64,000 nucleotides of DNA from Tunturiibacter gelidiferens (GTDB taxonomy: Bacteria > Acidobacteriota > Terriglobia > Terriglobales > Acidobacteriaceae): NCBI RefSeq assembly GCF_013410115.1, contig NZ_JACCCV010000001.1:2790001-2854000 (forward strand), written 5' to 3'. Below the pieces are notes generated by a model. The model saw nothing but the letters and a program-made list of their open reading frames with translations, was not told where the DNA came from and did no database searches. Position 1 is the first letter of the stretch, and every line of letters begins with the position of its first letter. Below, in pieces: positions 44,474 through 54,017 of this stretch. The translations under genes and the position numbers were made by a program.

Positions 44474-46054
44474 ATGAGAGAGACCGGTTTCTGCCTTCTC
44501 GCTTGTCTGATACTAACCGGATTGCGCGCCTCGTTGTACGCGCAATCGACCGTTCCTGTTTCGGCTGCAGCATCGTCGTTGTCTTCGCCTGCTGATGCGC
44601 GCTCCGCCAAACTGGAACAGAGAATCGAGACGATATCGTCATCCCTTGATGAGGCCCATCAGCAACTCGAGCAGTCTCGGAAGCAGATTCTGCAACTACA
44701 GCGAGAGCTCTTACTTATTAAGGAACAGCTGGCAGCCACTCAGCCTGTCCATTCCGAACAATCCAGCGCCGATAATAGTAATGTCGACGTGGCAAAGACA
44801 ACTGCTTCAGCGATCGAAGATCTGCAGGAAAGGCAACAGACTCTGGAGGAACAGGTCAAGCTCCATGAGCAGACCAAAATTGAGAGTGATTCGAAGTACC
44901 CGGTTCGCATCACTGGTCTGATCCTCTTCAACTCTTTCATCAACAAGGGTATCGTTGACAATATTGACCTTCCGGAAGTTGCTCTGAGCGCGAGTAACGA
45001 TTCAGGCGATGGCAGTGGCGGCGCAGGCTTTCGTCAGACCATTCTCGGCTTACAGGGGTTCGGTCCCAGAATCGCCGGGGCAAAAACCTCCGCTGACGTC
45101 AATTTGGACTTCTTCGGCGGGCTCGCTTATGGCAGTTCTGCGACTTCGGCTGGTATCGTCCGCATGCGGACTGCTAGTATCAATCTGGATTGGGAGCATG
45201 ATTCAATTCAGGCGGGAATGGTCGGGCCGTTGCTCTCACCTCTATCGCCTACATCTTATGCGACGGTCGCCGAACCCAGTCTGTCCGGCGCAGGAAACTT
45301 GTGGACATGGTCGCCACAGCTACGCTATGCACACCAAACTCCTCTTCAGTCTGGTAGGCAGCTGCAGTTTGAATTTGGACTATGGGATCCGCAGACTGCG
45401 GGTTACAGTACAAATCTTCTCTTTCGCTCTCCCAGCCCAGGCGAATATTCCAAACAGCCAGCCTATGAGTCGCGGATATCCTATGGGACCGCGAAGGACT
45501 TCTACGGTAATTCTGCCAGCGAGCATCCTCTTCAGATCGGTCTAGGTGGATACTACAGCAGGCAGAGTTATCCCTACGGAGAGAGCTTGGATACCTGGGC
45601 GGTCACGGCGGACTGGCGCGTGCCCTTCAATAATCACTTTGAAGTCAGCGGTGAAGGATATCGCGGCCGCGGGTTAGGCGGGTTGGGCGGCGGAGTTTAT
45701 AAGGACATTCTCGTCGGCATCAATCCTGTTACCGGCCAAGATTCCTACCGCGGCTTGAACGCGATCGGCGGCTGGGCCCAATTCAAAACGCGCTACAACC
45801 GATCGATCGAGGCTAACGCGAGTCTGGGTCTCGATGATGGCTTTGCGGGCGATTTTCACGCTCTCCAGTTTCCGGCGGCAGCAACTGCAGTGCAACTTCG
45901 CGCTCGCAACCAGATGTTTGTTGCCAACCTGATTTATAGACCAAAGACTTATATCATCCTCTCGCCGGAGTACCGAAGAATATGGACCTGGCCCATCTAT
46001 GGTTCTGGCTCCACAGCGGACATTTTTACGCTTTCAGCGGGATATCAGTTTTAG
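44474..46054 (+). CDS. Outer-membrane porin-like protein with coiled-coil N-terminus
   Basis: A 526-residue protein with a signal peptide (FCLLACLILTGLRASLYAQS), then a coiled coil from about 35 to 135 rich in Glu/Gln/Leu (LEQSRKQILQLQRELLLIKE), then a Gly/aromatic-rich barrel-like part that ends in Phe (LSAGYQF), as outer-membrane proteins do. The layout resembles DcaP-type trimeric porins, whose coiled coil extends into the periplasm. Solute unknown. It starts 3 nt after the kinase stop, so it is clearly part of the operon. Confidence 0.82.
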   Translation: MRETGFCLLACLILTGLRASLYAQSTVPVSAAASSLSSPADARSAKLEQRIETISSSLDEAHQQLEQSRKQILQLQRELLLIKEQLAATQPVHSEQSSADNSNVDVAKTTASAIEDLQERQQTLEEQVKLHEQTKIESDSKYPVRITGLILFNSFINKGIVDNIDLPEVALSASNDSGDGSGGAGFRQTILGLQGFGPRIAGAKTSADVNLDFFGGLAYGSSATSAGIVRMRTASINLDWEHDSIQAGMVGPLLSPLSPTSYATVAEPSLSGAGNLWTWSPQLRYAHQTPLQSGRQLQFEFGLWDPQTAGYSTNLLFRSPSPGEYSKQPAYESRISYGTAKDFYGNSASEHPLQIGLGGYYSRQSYPYGESLDTWAVTADWRVPFNNHFEVSGEGYRGRGLGGLGGGVYKDILVGINPVTGQDSYRGLNAIGGWAQFKTRYNRSIEANASLGLDDGFAGDFHALQFPAAATAVQLRARNQMFVANLIYRPKTYIILSPEYRRIWTWPIYGSGSTADIFTLSAGYQF

Positions 46055-46066
46055 GAGAATTAGATA

Positions 46067-46807
46067 GTGCTGAGGCTGCCGAGGTCGATGACCCTACGAT
46101 GCTGGTTCCTTCTGATGGGAATTGCGGCGCCGCAGCTATGTGCCCAGGGTGTCGAGGTCTCCGCGAAGGTGCTTCTGCGTGCGTCGTCACCTTCGAATGA
46201 TAGAAAAAACCATAACTCCCCCAGCGTTGAGAACGTAGTCTTATGGCTTTCACCCTTGAAGCCTGGAACAACGGTGCCTCCGTCACCGGCGCGTCAACCT
46301 CTATATCGTTTGGTCCAAAAAGATAAAATGTTCGCTCCACATCTGCTCGTTGTCCCTACTGGCACCTCCGTACAATTTCCTAATGAAGATCCCTTCTTTC
46401 ACAATGTATTTTCGCTTTTTAACGGAAAACGTTTCGACCTTGGTTTGTATGAATCGGGTACAACCCGTTCTGTACGCTTCGACCGAGAAGGGGTCTCGTA
46501 TATCTTCTGCAATATTCATCCCGAGATGGGAGCAGTTATCCTTGCGATAAGTACTCCCTACTATGGGGTCTCGGCAAAAAACGGAGTCGTCTCGATCCGC
46601 AACGTCCCACCCGGAGGCTATCGTCTAAGCGTATGGAGCGAAAACGGGGAGCCCGTGGATCAAACCGCGGGTGAGCAAGTCATCCAAGTTTTATCCGAAC
46701 CGGTGAATCTCGGGAATATCACGCTGCAAACTACGGCCGATGCGCTAGCACGTCATGAAAACAAGTTTGGTCAGGACTATAAGCCAAGTCACGACCTCCA
46801 CTATTAG
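46067..46807 (+). CDS. Plastocyanin-like copper protein with carboxypeptidase-regulatory-like segment
   Basis: A 246-residue exported protein. After a signal peptide (MTLRCWFLLMGIAAPQLCAQ) comes a cupredoxin fold with FHNVFSLFNGKRFDLG and FCNIHPEMGAVILA, giving the His...Cys...His...Met type 1 copper ligands. VVSIRNVPPGGYRLSVWSE matches the carboxypeptidase-regulatory-like beta unit. The family is often annotated as methylamine utilisation protein, but no methylamine genes are near. The GTG at 46067 has AGGAG at good distance; ATG at 46088 would also keep the signal peptide. Confidence 0.82.
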   Translation: MLRLPRSMTLRCWFLLMGIAAPQLCAQGVEVSAKVLLRASSPSNDRKNHNSPSVENVVLWLSPLKPGTTVPPSPARQPLYRLVQKDKMFAPHLLVVPTGTSVQFPNEDPFFHNVFSLFNGKRFDLGLYESGTTRSVRFDREGVSYIFCNIHPEMGAVILAISTPYYGVSAKNGVVSIRNVPPGGYRLSVWSENGEPVDQTAGEQVIQVLSEPVNLGNITLQTTADALARHENKFGQDYKPSHDLHY

Positions 46808-47376
46808 TTTTTAAGCTGGCTGAGGTATAAGAGCATACTGAGGAGCGTCCGGTCTACGCGCACAATCTACTTCTACGGAAAAGGCCCAGGCTTTCGTATT
46901 TACATCCGGTGGATTCTTGGACAGATGGTTCGCACGCGCCGGCAGGTTAATCCGTCCTTCGATGATCCAGAGTCTTTTGTCTCTCCGCCCGACGCTCCCC
47001 TCAAGAACATCTCGATTCAACTCGAAGGCGACCGACTGAAACTGCACTGCACCATACACAAGGTCCTTTCCATGCCTATAGAACTGGTTGGCACCCTTAC
47101 CCTACTTCAGACGGACGCGTGCAGTTTCACGTCACAAAACTAGACGTGCTGAAGATCCCGTTGAAAGAACTTCTTTGGGGATTTCATGTTGCACTATCCG
47201 AGTGGTCTCCTCCGCGGCAATGGACTGTGCATGCTCAGCCATGGCAGGTCCCACGAGGAAGCCATGCCCAGGGGTACTGGGAACTCCGTATCAAATCCGT
47301 GGATAACATCGAAGCCAAACAAGATGGGTATGTGCAGGCGCTGCTCAGTCATCGCAGATCTTCTGCAGACGATTAA
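46808..47376 (+). pseudogene. Frameshifted remnant of a membrane-lipid-type secreted/structural protein
   Basis: Two adjacent frames look like one broken gene. Frame one (46925-47143) has APLKNISIQLEGDRLKLHCT then HKVLSMPIELVGTLTLLQTD; frame two (from 47119) continues VQFHVTKLDVLKIPLKELLWGF. Joined at about 47115-47120 (GACGCGTGCAG, one base short of GACGGCGTGCAG) they read as a continuous beta-rich protein of a kind I recall from acidobacterial genomes, with no named function. The part before APLKN is shortened and the end meets a glucosidase remnant. A sequencing error could produce the shift, but the other losses argue for decay. Confidence 0.5.
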
Positions 47377-47650
47377 TCTCTTTCGGGTCGGTTAGGAACA
47401 GAAACGATCCCACCTCGCCATGTCTAACGCGGTCTTCATAGCTCACTGGATCGGTCTTGTCACCAGGGATTGGAAGTTTTATGTAGAAGGGCTGATTAAG
47501 CTGCCCTATCTTTTCTGCGGTTGTCATCTGTTTCAGTAAGGCATCTGCGCGATCCACATCGTCGGGCAATGTGGGAGTTTGGGTTTGCGCTACTCCACAA
47601 AGAAGCAGACCGGCGACGCTTAGGGAAAGACAGACTTCCAACCTGACCAT
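47345..47650 (-). pseudogene. Truncated family 3 beta-glucosidase (N-terminal remnant)
   Basis: A 101-codon frame with a signal peptide (LSLSVAGLLLCGVAQTQ) and the start of a GH3 domain: ADALLKQMTTAEKIGQLNQP, GEVGSFLFL and INRLQKI match the N-terminus of BglX-like enzymes, which are normally about 750 residues long. The match stops at RLQKI, followed by CDD and a stop. The catalytic Asp and most of the enzyme are missing. The break point lies against the plus-strand remnant at about 47341-47363, so a deletion probably joined the two. Confidence 0.7.
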
Positions 47651-47906
47651 GAAGACCTCTCGAAATTCTGTTGATCGGTGTCTGAATCAAGCCGCCCACA
47701 GCAACACAAAAATATAAACGCTTAGAAATAACAAACTGAACGGCACCAGTCGTAACAATCGCAAATGCGTCCAGACAGATGCAGAGAGGCTAGCACGTTT
47801 GCGCCAAATTGCTTTGTGCGGTCTCCATATGAAAGTAATGAGCTTCTGCTACTCTAACGTTTATCAAGACAGGGCCAGAAATTCTCAAGTTACCTTGGAG
47901 AGCGCC

Positions 47907-50024
47907 ATGCCTTTCGATCTGATTTCACGCAAGTCTACTCATTTTGTCCTGTGGAGTCCCGGGACAGTGGCGAACGCTCCCGTCCTGATCATCGGCCAAT
48001 TTCAGCAAGGCAATCCCCCTACCTTGGCGGTCGCAAACCGCTTTCCTATGACACCCGCAGCAGGGGTCACCGGTCTGTGGGAGATCGCCGCCACTTCTTG
48101 CGGGCTCGTGGATGGCTCTATCTACCACTACTGGTTTGCGGTGCAGAGCACCAACCCCAACCGTCCCGGCGGTCCCATCCCCTGCACTGACCCCACGGCT
48201 TGGACCGTTGACTGGCGGCTCCTTCCGCCGCCGCTCGCTTCCCCCTTCATCGACGAAGACCGGCAGCCTGCGGCGGTCGTGCTATTCCGCGACGGCCTCC
48301 TGCAGCCGAGCGATCCGGGCGGTGAGCAGTTGACCCTCTCCGATGATCCGCTCGCGAACACCCTCCCGCAGAACAATCAACTCGTTATCTACGAGTTGCC
48401 CACGGCATGGGCTCGCACCGCGACAGGGAGCGTTGGCATAGGCGCGGGGAGCTTTCAGGACGTCCGTGCGCTCATTGCAGCGGGTGCAACGGGCAAGAAC
48501 CTCAGCGATCTCGCCGTCACCGCGGCCGGTAACACTTATCTCACCGATCTGGGCATTAACGCGCTCGAACTCCTTCCTCCCGCCGACAGTTTCTTCAAGC
48601 GAGAGTGGGGCTACGATACGGCACATTATCTGGCGGCGGACTCCGAGCTTGGTCAGCCCGATGGCAACAGCTGGCCGACCACAAACAGAGACCTTTCTGA
48701 CCTCGTCAAGGCATGTCATCAACAGCAAATCCGATTCTTCGTCGATATGGTGATGGCCTTCTCACGCAACGAGGCCTACCAGCACATCGCGTTCGATCAA
48801 TTTTGTATCGACGACCCCGCACACAATCAAAGCGATCCCGACGCGCTCACATCCCGCTCGACGTCCGGAAATCCACAGATCAGAGACGGCTTTGGGAGCA
48901 CACTCTTCCGCTACACTCGCCCACTCACCGCTTCCTTCTACGACCCCGAATCTGGTGTGGACCAGCCAGCATTGGTTCCTGCCCGCCAGCACATGTACAC
49001 CCAACTCACCCGCTGGATGACTGACTTTCACGTCGACGGCATTCGCATCGACAGCGTGGAGAACGTAGCTAACTGGGACTTCGTTCAGGGCTTCAAAGAC
49101 CGAGCCCGCGCACTCTTCGCCCAGCGCTGGGCTACGCAGCGTCTCGGCGCGGGTGCAGACTCTCACTTCCTCGTGGTCGGCGAAGAGCTCTCCGTGCCTC
49201 TCGCCCTGCTAACGCAGAATCGCCTCGATGGCCTCTGGAACGATCACTTCCGTGTATTGGTGCGGGCCGCAGTTCGTGGCGTGAATGCCGCCGCAGAGGG
49301 CGAGCCGACCTTCGAGTGGACGGTGCGCAAAGCTATCGATTGCAGAAACCTCGGGTTCACCGACGGCACGCAGGCTGTAAATTACATCACCTCGCACGAC
49401 GTTGAGGGCCCGGGACGGGAACGCCTCTTTACCTCATTCGCCAAATTTGCCGGCTTCGCGCCTGCTGATGCGGTCCGTCGCATCAAACTCGCCTTTACCT
49501 GCCTGCTCACAGCGGTGGGCGTTCCAATGATTCTGGCAGGCGAAGAATTCGCCGACCTGCACACTCGCTTTGACGTGAACGGCAATGTCTCACAGGATGG
49601 AGGCAAACAGGTGGCTCCAGTGCACTTCGAGTTGCTGGACAACGTCAACGACCCAATTCAGCAGGCAGTCGTGTTATTGCGTCAGGACCTTCTGGCTTAT
49701 GTCTCTCGCTTGGTGCATTTGCGCACTAGCAGTCTGGCGCTCAGCGTCAACGACACATCTTTTCTCCATGTAGACTTCAACGACGGCAAGCGCGTCGTGG
49801 TGTGGCAGCGGGGCCCCGGCTCAGACGGCTCCCTCGTCATTGTGCTTGCCAATTTCTCCGACTTCAACACTGATACTTCCATTGGCTCCTCAGCAGAATA
49901 TGTTGTGCCCAATTGGCCAAGCGGGCGGTCGTGGCGCGAGATCACACAGGAGAGAAACGTTCCTGCTAATTTTGCCGGTCGCGAGCCAATCTTTGCCTGG
50001 GAAGCAAAGGTGTACGTTTCGTAG
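47907..50024 (+). CDS. GH13 alpha-amylase-family protein
   Basis: A 705-residue protein. The first ~120 residues form an N-terminal beta domain that begins HFVLWSPG, as in isoamylase and trehalohydrolase-type enzymes. The barrel has conserved regions FFVDMVMAFS (region I), DGIRIDSVENV (region II, nucleophile Asp), VVGEELSVP (acid/base Glu) and ITSHDVEGP (third Asp). All three catalytic residues are present. No signal peptide, so it probably works on cytosolic maltodextrin, glycogen or trehalose-linked glucans; exact specificity is not clear. ATG at 47907 has TTGGAGAG upstream, while the frame is open from 47799. Confidence 0.88.
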   Translation: MPFDLISRKSTHFVLWSPGTVANAPVLIIGQFQQGNPPTLAVANRFPMTPAAGVTGLWEIAATSCGLVDGSIYHYWFAVQSTNPNRPGGPIPCTDPTAWTVDWRLLPPPLASPFIDEDRQPAAVVLFRDGLLQPSDPGGEQLTLSDDPLANTLPQNNQLVIYELPTAWARTATGSVGIGAGSFQDVRALIAAGATGKNLSDLAVTAAGNTYLTDLGINALELLPPADSFFKREWGYDTAHYLAADSELGQPDGNSWPTTNRDLSDLVKACHQQQIRFFVDMVMAFSRNEAYQHIAFDQFCIDDPAHNQSDPDALTSRSTSGNPQIRDGFGSTLFRYTRPLTASFYDPESGVDQPALVPARQHMYTQLTRWMTDFHVDGIRIDSVENVANWDFVQGFKDRARALFAQRWATQRLGAGADSHFLVVGEELSVPLALLTQNRLDGLWNDHFRVLVRAAVRGVNAAAEGEPTFEWTVRKAIDCRNLGFTDGTQAVNYITSHDVEGPGRERLFTSFAKFAGFAPADAVRRIKLAFTCLLTAVGVPMILAGEEFADLHTRFDVNGNVSQDGGKQVAPVHFELLDNVNDPIQQAVVLLRQDLLAYVSRLVHLRTSSLALSVNDTSFLHVDFNDGKRVVVWQRGPGSDGSLVIVLANFSDFNTDTSIGSSAEYVVPNWPSGRSWREITQERNVPANFAGREPIFAWEAKVYVS

Positions 50025-50484
50025 AGACTGTGGGCTGTCTTCTATTGGAACATTGAGTGATTGGTAACCAGCGAACAGCCACCTTCTGCTTCTGGATTGC
50101 GTCCACCCTCCAAAACGCGGCCGCAAGCGAAGACGCCATAGCAGCAAGTAACAGAGAACCAAACTGAATGCTCGAAGCCGGCAACGGCTGCCGTTTTAGA
50201 CGGGAGAGATGGGATCGAGCAAAGGCGTGAGCTGAACTCTCAGCATGAGGCGGACAGCAAGACCTCAGTCGAGATTTTCTAGGAGGAAATACCGATCAAA
50301 ACGTGATAATGCTTTATTCACCTGTAGGCGTGTGGGTGGTCTGAGTTGCACGTTGTTGATTATGGATCTGACGGGAGACGGGGAATTCACGTTAGCAGGT
50401 AAATGCGCTTTTCTGTGCACTTTATGTTGTGAGCGGGAAAGGTTCGCCATTCAATCGGCAGGTGTGGACTCACTCGCATCTAAT
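50025..50484. other. Intergenic region between convergent genes
   Basis: No gene, clear terminator or repeat was recognised in these 460 bases. The short open frames are without family features. Confidence 0.5.
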
Positions 50485-51261
50485 TCAAGATGACCTGTTG
50501 GCTGCTACTAAATTCAGCCATCCGCTCTTGCTCATCTTCAGTCTTTGTCCACGTGTTAGGGTCACCGATCCCTCGCTACGACCTTCTCGCGCCACCTCGC
50601 GGACATAGTCCATGTTCACAATCGTCGAGCGATGAATCCGCACAAACCGATTTGGATCAAGTGTGTTGGCCAACTGCTTGACTGTCTCCCGCAACATGAA
50701 GCTCTTTGTCCCAACGTGCAGGCAAGAGTAGTAGTCTGCGGCCTCGATCCACTCGATCTCTTGAATATTGACCACGATGTCTTTTGTGCCGTTCGGTACG
50801 AGCAGCCGCTTCGGATACTCCTTCCCGCCGACTCCGTGCATTCCCACTTCGGTGAGCACCTGTTTCAGACGCTCCTGGTTCAGTAATGCGGTGTTCGAAG
50901 CGACCCGCTCCTTCGCGCGGGCCAAGGTGGCTTTCAGCCGTTCCGGCTCTACAGGTTTGGTCAGGTAGTCGAGCGCATGCACCTCAAACGCTTGAAGCGC
51001 ATGTTGGTTGTGGGCTGTCACAAAGACTGTCACCGGCATTTGGGTTGGACGCATCTGCTCGATCACTTCGAAGCCTCCCCTGCCTGGCATCTGAATATCG
51101 AGAAACAGAACATCGACCTGTTGTGCCTTCAGCAAAGCCAACACCTCGCTGCCGTTTCTGCACTCGCCAACCACTTCTATCTCGTCGTCTCCGGCGAGAA
51201 GAAAGCGCAGCCGTTCGCGGGCTAGTGGTTCGTCGTCGGCAATGAGTGCTCTGAGTGTCAT
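50485..51261 (-). CDS. LytTR-type response regulator
   Basis: A 258-residue protein. The receiver has ADDEPLARERL, VDVLFLDIQMPG with the phospho-acceptor Asp, and YLTKPVEPERL with the Lys. The C-terminal LytTR domain contains IEWIEAADYYSCLHVG, FMLRETVKQLANTL, FVRIHRSTIVNMDYV and LKMSKSGW. It binds direct-repeat DNA sites through beta strands. It follows its kinase gene with a 4-nt overlap. The divergent efflux pair is a likely target (inference by position). Confidence 0.92.
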   Translation of the reverse strand: MTLRALIADDEPLARERLRFLLAGDDEIEVVGECRNGSEVLALLKAQQVDVLFLDIQMPGRGGFEVIEQMRPTQMPVTVFVTAHNQHALQAFEVHALDYLTKPVEPERLKATLARAKERVASNTALLNQERLKQVLTEVGMHGVGGKEYPKRLLVPNGTKDIVVNIQEIEWIEAADYYSCLHVGTKSFMLRETVKQLANTLDPNRFVRIHRSTIVNMDYVREVAREGRSEGSVTLTRGQRLKMSKSGWLNLVAANRSS

Positions 51262-52394
51262 CTTCGCTGGGGCTCGTACGGTATGGTGATCGCAACCTCA
51301 AAGCCGCCCTCGTCAAGCGGCTGCGCCTTCATCGCGAACTCATCGTTGTAGAAGTGCATAAGTCGCTCTCGCGTATTTTTTAACCCGATCCCGTGTCCGT
51401 CCTGCGCCGTTATGCCAGCTTCCGCTCCTGTATCCCGTACCTTCAGGTGCAGACTTGCTCCATCAAGCCTTGCAGAAGCCTCGACCTTTCCTTCGCTCAC
51501 ACAATGCGCTATCCCATGGCGTATCGCATTCTCGACGATGGGCTGTAAGAGAAAACACGGCACCATGCCATCCAGTGCTCCGGGGTCGACCTTGATTTGC
51601 ACCTGCAGCCGGTCTGCAAATCGGATCTGCTCGATTGCGAGGTAGTTATCGATCATCTCCAATTCCTGCGAGAGGGGGACCTTCTCAGGTGTTGTCCGCT
51701 TCAACGTGCTCTTCAGGATCAGGTTTAAATGGGACAGCATCTCGACAGCCTCGCTCTGTCGTCCCAATTCCACCAGCGTCGTAATTGCGTTGAGAGTGTT
51801 GAAAAGAAAGTGAGGCTCCAGTTGCATCTGGAGCGCTCGCAGGTGGGCGGACGAGAGCTGTTTCTGGAGCTCCAGCGATCGCATAGCATCCTCCTGCGCG
51901 CGCAGCTTGTACTGAACGGTTCCAGCGATCCCAATAATGAATCCATAGATCAGAAGCTCGATGCCAAATCGATTTATGTTGAACAGAATCGCCCACATCT
52001 CGTGTTCCCCCACCGGACCCCACCCAAGCGGAAAGCCGACACTCCACAGCATCAGCAGATGAACGAGCGCGAGCACTGATCCAGCAACCGAGTGCAGAAG
52101 AATTGTCTTCACTGAAAGGCTAGACACAATCGGCAGACGCGGAGCCAGCTTCCAAAGAACACAGGCAATCGTGCCCCACCATCCCCACAGGACTGTGCCG
52201 TATATCAGTGAGGCCGGACGCATTATGGACCCGCACTCTCCTGCCGTAGCGAGCGCCAGTATCGCGGCGAGCGATAGGATCATCACGTAACCGTTGAGAT
52301 GCCTGCTCACGGGCGTAGCAGCTTCGCCCGCTGTTTTCTCTTGAGAGATCGCTGGCGCATGTTGGTATTCCAAGGAGGTCGTGAAAGCGTTCAT
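51258..52394 (-). CDS. LytS-type sensor histidine kinase
   Basis: A protein of about 378 residues with four hydrophobic helices in the first ~180 residues. QMQLEPHFLFNTLNAITTLV is the phospho-accepting His motif of the His_kinase (PF06580) group, followed by LLQPIVENAIRHGI (N-box) and GHGIGLKNTRERL (G-box). It phosphorylates the LytTR regulator encoded just downstream. ATG at 52394 is preferred because AAAGGA is 5 nt upstream; GTG/TTG codons further up extend the frame to 52463. Confidence 0.9.
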   Translation of the reverse strand: MNAFTTSLEYQHAPAISQEKTAGEAATPVSRHLNGYVMILSLAAILALATAGECGSIMRPASLIYGTVLWGWWGTIACVLWKLAPRLPIVSSLSVKTILLHSVAGSVLALVHLLMLWSVGFPLGWGPVGEHEMWAILFNINRFGIELLIYGFIIGIAGTVQYKLRAQEDAMRSLELQKQLSSAHLRALQMQLEPHFLFNTLNAITTLVELGRQSEAVEMLSHLNLILKSTLKRTTPEKVPLSQELEMIDNYLAIEQIRFADRLQVQIKVDPGALDGMVPCFLLQPIVENAIRHGIAHCVSEGKVEASARLDGASLHLKVRDTGAEAGITAQDGHGIGLKNTRERLMHFYNDEFAMKAQPLDEGGFEVAITIPYEPQRR

Positions 52395-52751
52395 TGCGTC
52401 CTTTCTTTCTCCCTGCGACGGCTGCTTCTTTCTAGGAACAATCAACCTCGTTCCGTCATTCATTCACCAGAACATTCAAGAATCAGGATCCACCATCCGC
52501 CCGATACCACCAAGATGTTTGCAGCCAACCCCCATTTTTCTGCAGGCAAACGTGATCCATTCCACTCTCCGGCATCGCTAGTCCAGGCAGGGAACTCCCT
52601 CGAACCGATCTAACCGTGGCAAAGTTGACCATGGAGAGATCTCTTCCGCGGCAGATTCAGCATTTCTCCCTGCAGCTTTTGCGCTTTCGGCTGCATATCA
52701 GTTTTCCTGTGCAGGGGAAGGGGAGATTCTGGAGACTGAGGTACGACAGCC
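52395..52751. other. Divergent promoter region, two-component genes against efflux genes
   Basis: These 357 bases hold no recognised gene. They should contain promoters of both operons. I looked for LytTR-type paired direct repeats and did not find a pair I would defend. Confidence 0.5.
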
Positions 52752-53969
52752 ATGCAGGCAAATGGAACGCTCTCGCTTCTGTGCATTTTTTTCTGCATCC
52801 CTCTTGCGTCGTGTTCGCGTGTCGTGGCCCACGCCAATACAGCCGCCCCGGAGGGAGTCCCCATTCATGTCGCCCGCGTCTTGTCGCAGGATGTTCCACT
52901 TGAGATCGCGGCGGCAGGAAACGTTGAGGCCGGCGAACGGGTTGACGTCAAGCCGCGCATCGCAGGGCAGATCAGAAACGTTGAGTTCGCCGAAGGGCAA
53001 AACATTACCAAAGGCCAGCTTCTTTTCTCCATCGATCGCGACACGATGAGTCGCCAGCAGGCGCAACAGCAGGCCGAACTCGAACGCGATATCGCTATGG
53101 AGCAACAGGCCGTCGCGGTTGCGGCGCGAGATGCAGCTTCCCAGAAGCAGAGCCAGTCCGAGGCCGATGTTGCGGTCAAGTTGGGCGACCTCGGCGTGCT
53201 CTCGGGTCAGTCGGTGAAGCAGGCGATCACGGCGAGTGACACCACGCGTTCCAGCCTTCAGGCCGATCAGGCCGCCATCGCCGCCGCAGCCGGGGCGGTT
53301 CGGGCCGACCATGCGCGCCTGTCGCAGATAAAGTTACAACTCAACTTCGCTGATGTTGTCGCTCCCATCGCCGGGCGCGCTGGCGCCGCTATGGTCAAGG
53401 CCGGCAATGTGGTTCTTGAGAACGATACAACCCTCGTCACGCTTCTTCAGCTCGCTCCTATTCGTGTCGTGTTCGGGGTTCCTGAACAATCGCTCGCCGA
53501 AATACAGCGTCTCAGCGCCGCGGGCTCCCTAGAAGTGGAGGCTGGTACAGGTGACAACCGCCTTGTCGAGGGCCATCTCGATTTCATTGACAATACTGTC
53601 GATCCCACTACCGGCACCGTTCGCATGAAAGCAACGTTTTCCAATAGCGATCAGGCGCTCTGGCCGGGCCAGTTCGTCAACGTCCGCCTCCGTTTACGGG
53701 TGGACCCCCGCCAGATCGTTGTTCCACAATCCGCCATTCAACAGGGACTCGAGGGAAAGTACGCGTGGCGGATCCAATCAGGCTTTGCAACGATGGTGCC
53801 GGTCACCGTGCTCCGTACCTATAGGCCCACAACCTCATCGCAGCCGGGCAGCGAAGTTGCAGTTCTTGGCAGCGGTCTTAGTCCCGGAGACGTCATCGTA
53901 ACCGAAGGCCAACTGCGCCTCACTCCTGGTTCACGGGTTTCTCCTATCGATACGCCGTCTGGCCCGTAA
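52752..53969 (+). CDS. RND efflux periplasmic adaptor (membrane fusion lipoprotein)
   Basis: A 405-residue protein. The N-terminus has a lipobox (PLASC, Cys about 21), so it is probably lipid-anchored. Then come the barrel/lipoyl halves (GNVEAGERVDVKPRIAGQIR, and DVVAPIAGRAGAAMVKAGNV) flanking a coiled-coil hairpin of about 130 residues rich in Gln and Ala, and a beta-barrel domain (VDPTTGTVRMKATFSN, WPGQFVNVRLRL). It links the inner-membrane pump to an outer-membrane channel. The pump gene follows after 48 nt. Confidence 0.9.
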   Translation: MQANGTLSLLCIFFCIPLASCSRVVAHANTAAPEGVPIHVARVLSQDVPLEIAAAGNVEAGERVDVKPRIAGQIRNVEFAEGQNITKGQLLFSIDRDTMSRQQAQQQAELERDIAMEQQAVAVAARDAASQKQSQSEADVAVKLGDLGVLSGQSVKQAITASDTTRSSLQADQAAIAAAAGAVRADHARLSQIKLQLNFADVVAPIAGRAGAAMVKAGNVVLENDTTLVTLLQLAPIRVVFGVPEQSLAEIQRLSAAGSLEVEAGTGDNRLVEGHLDFIDNTVDPTTGTVRMKATFSNSDQALWPGQFVNVRLRLRVDPRQIVVPQSAIQQGLEGKYAWRIQSGFATMVPVTVLRTYRPTTSSQPGSEVAVLGSGLSPGDVIVTEGQLRLTPGSRVSPIDTPSGP

Positions 53970-54017
53970 TTTCAGGTTCATCCGTCAAGAAGGGCGTACG
54001 CCACATCTACATGCGAG

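Noticed and set aside
52395..52751. LytTR binding repeats between the two-component and efflux genes
   Set aside because: No pair of repeats with acceptable match and spacing was found by eye.
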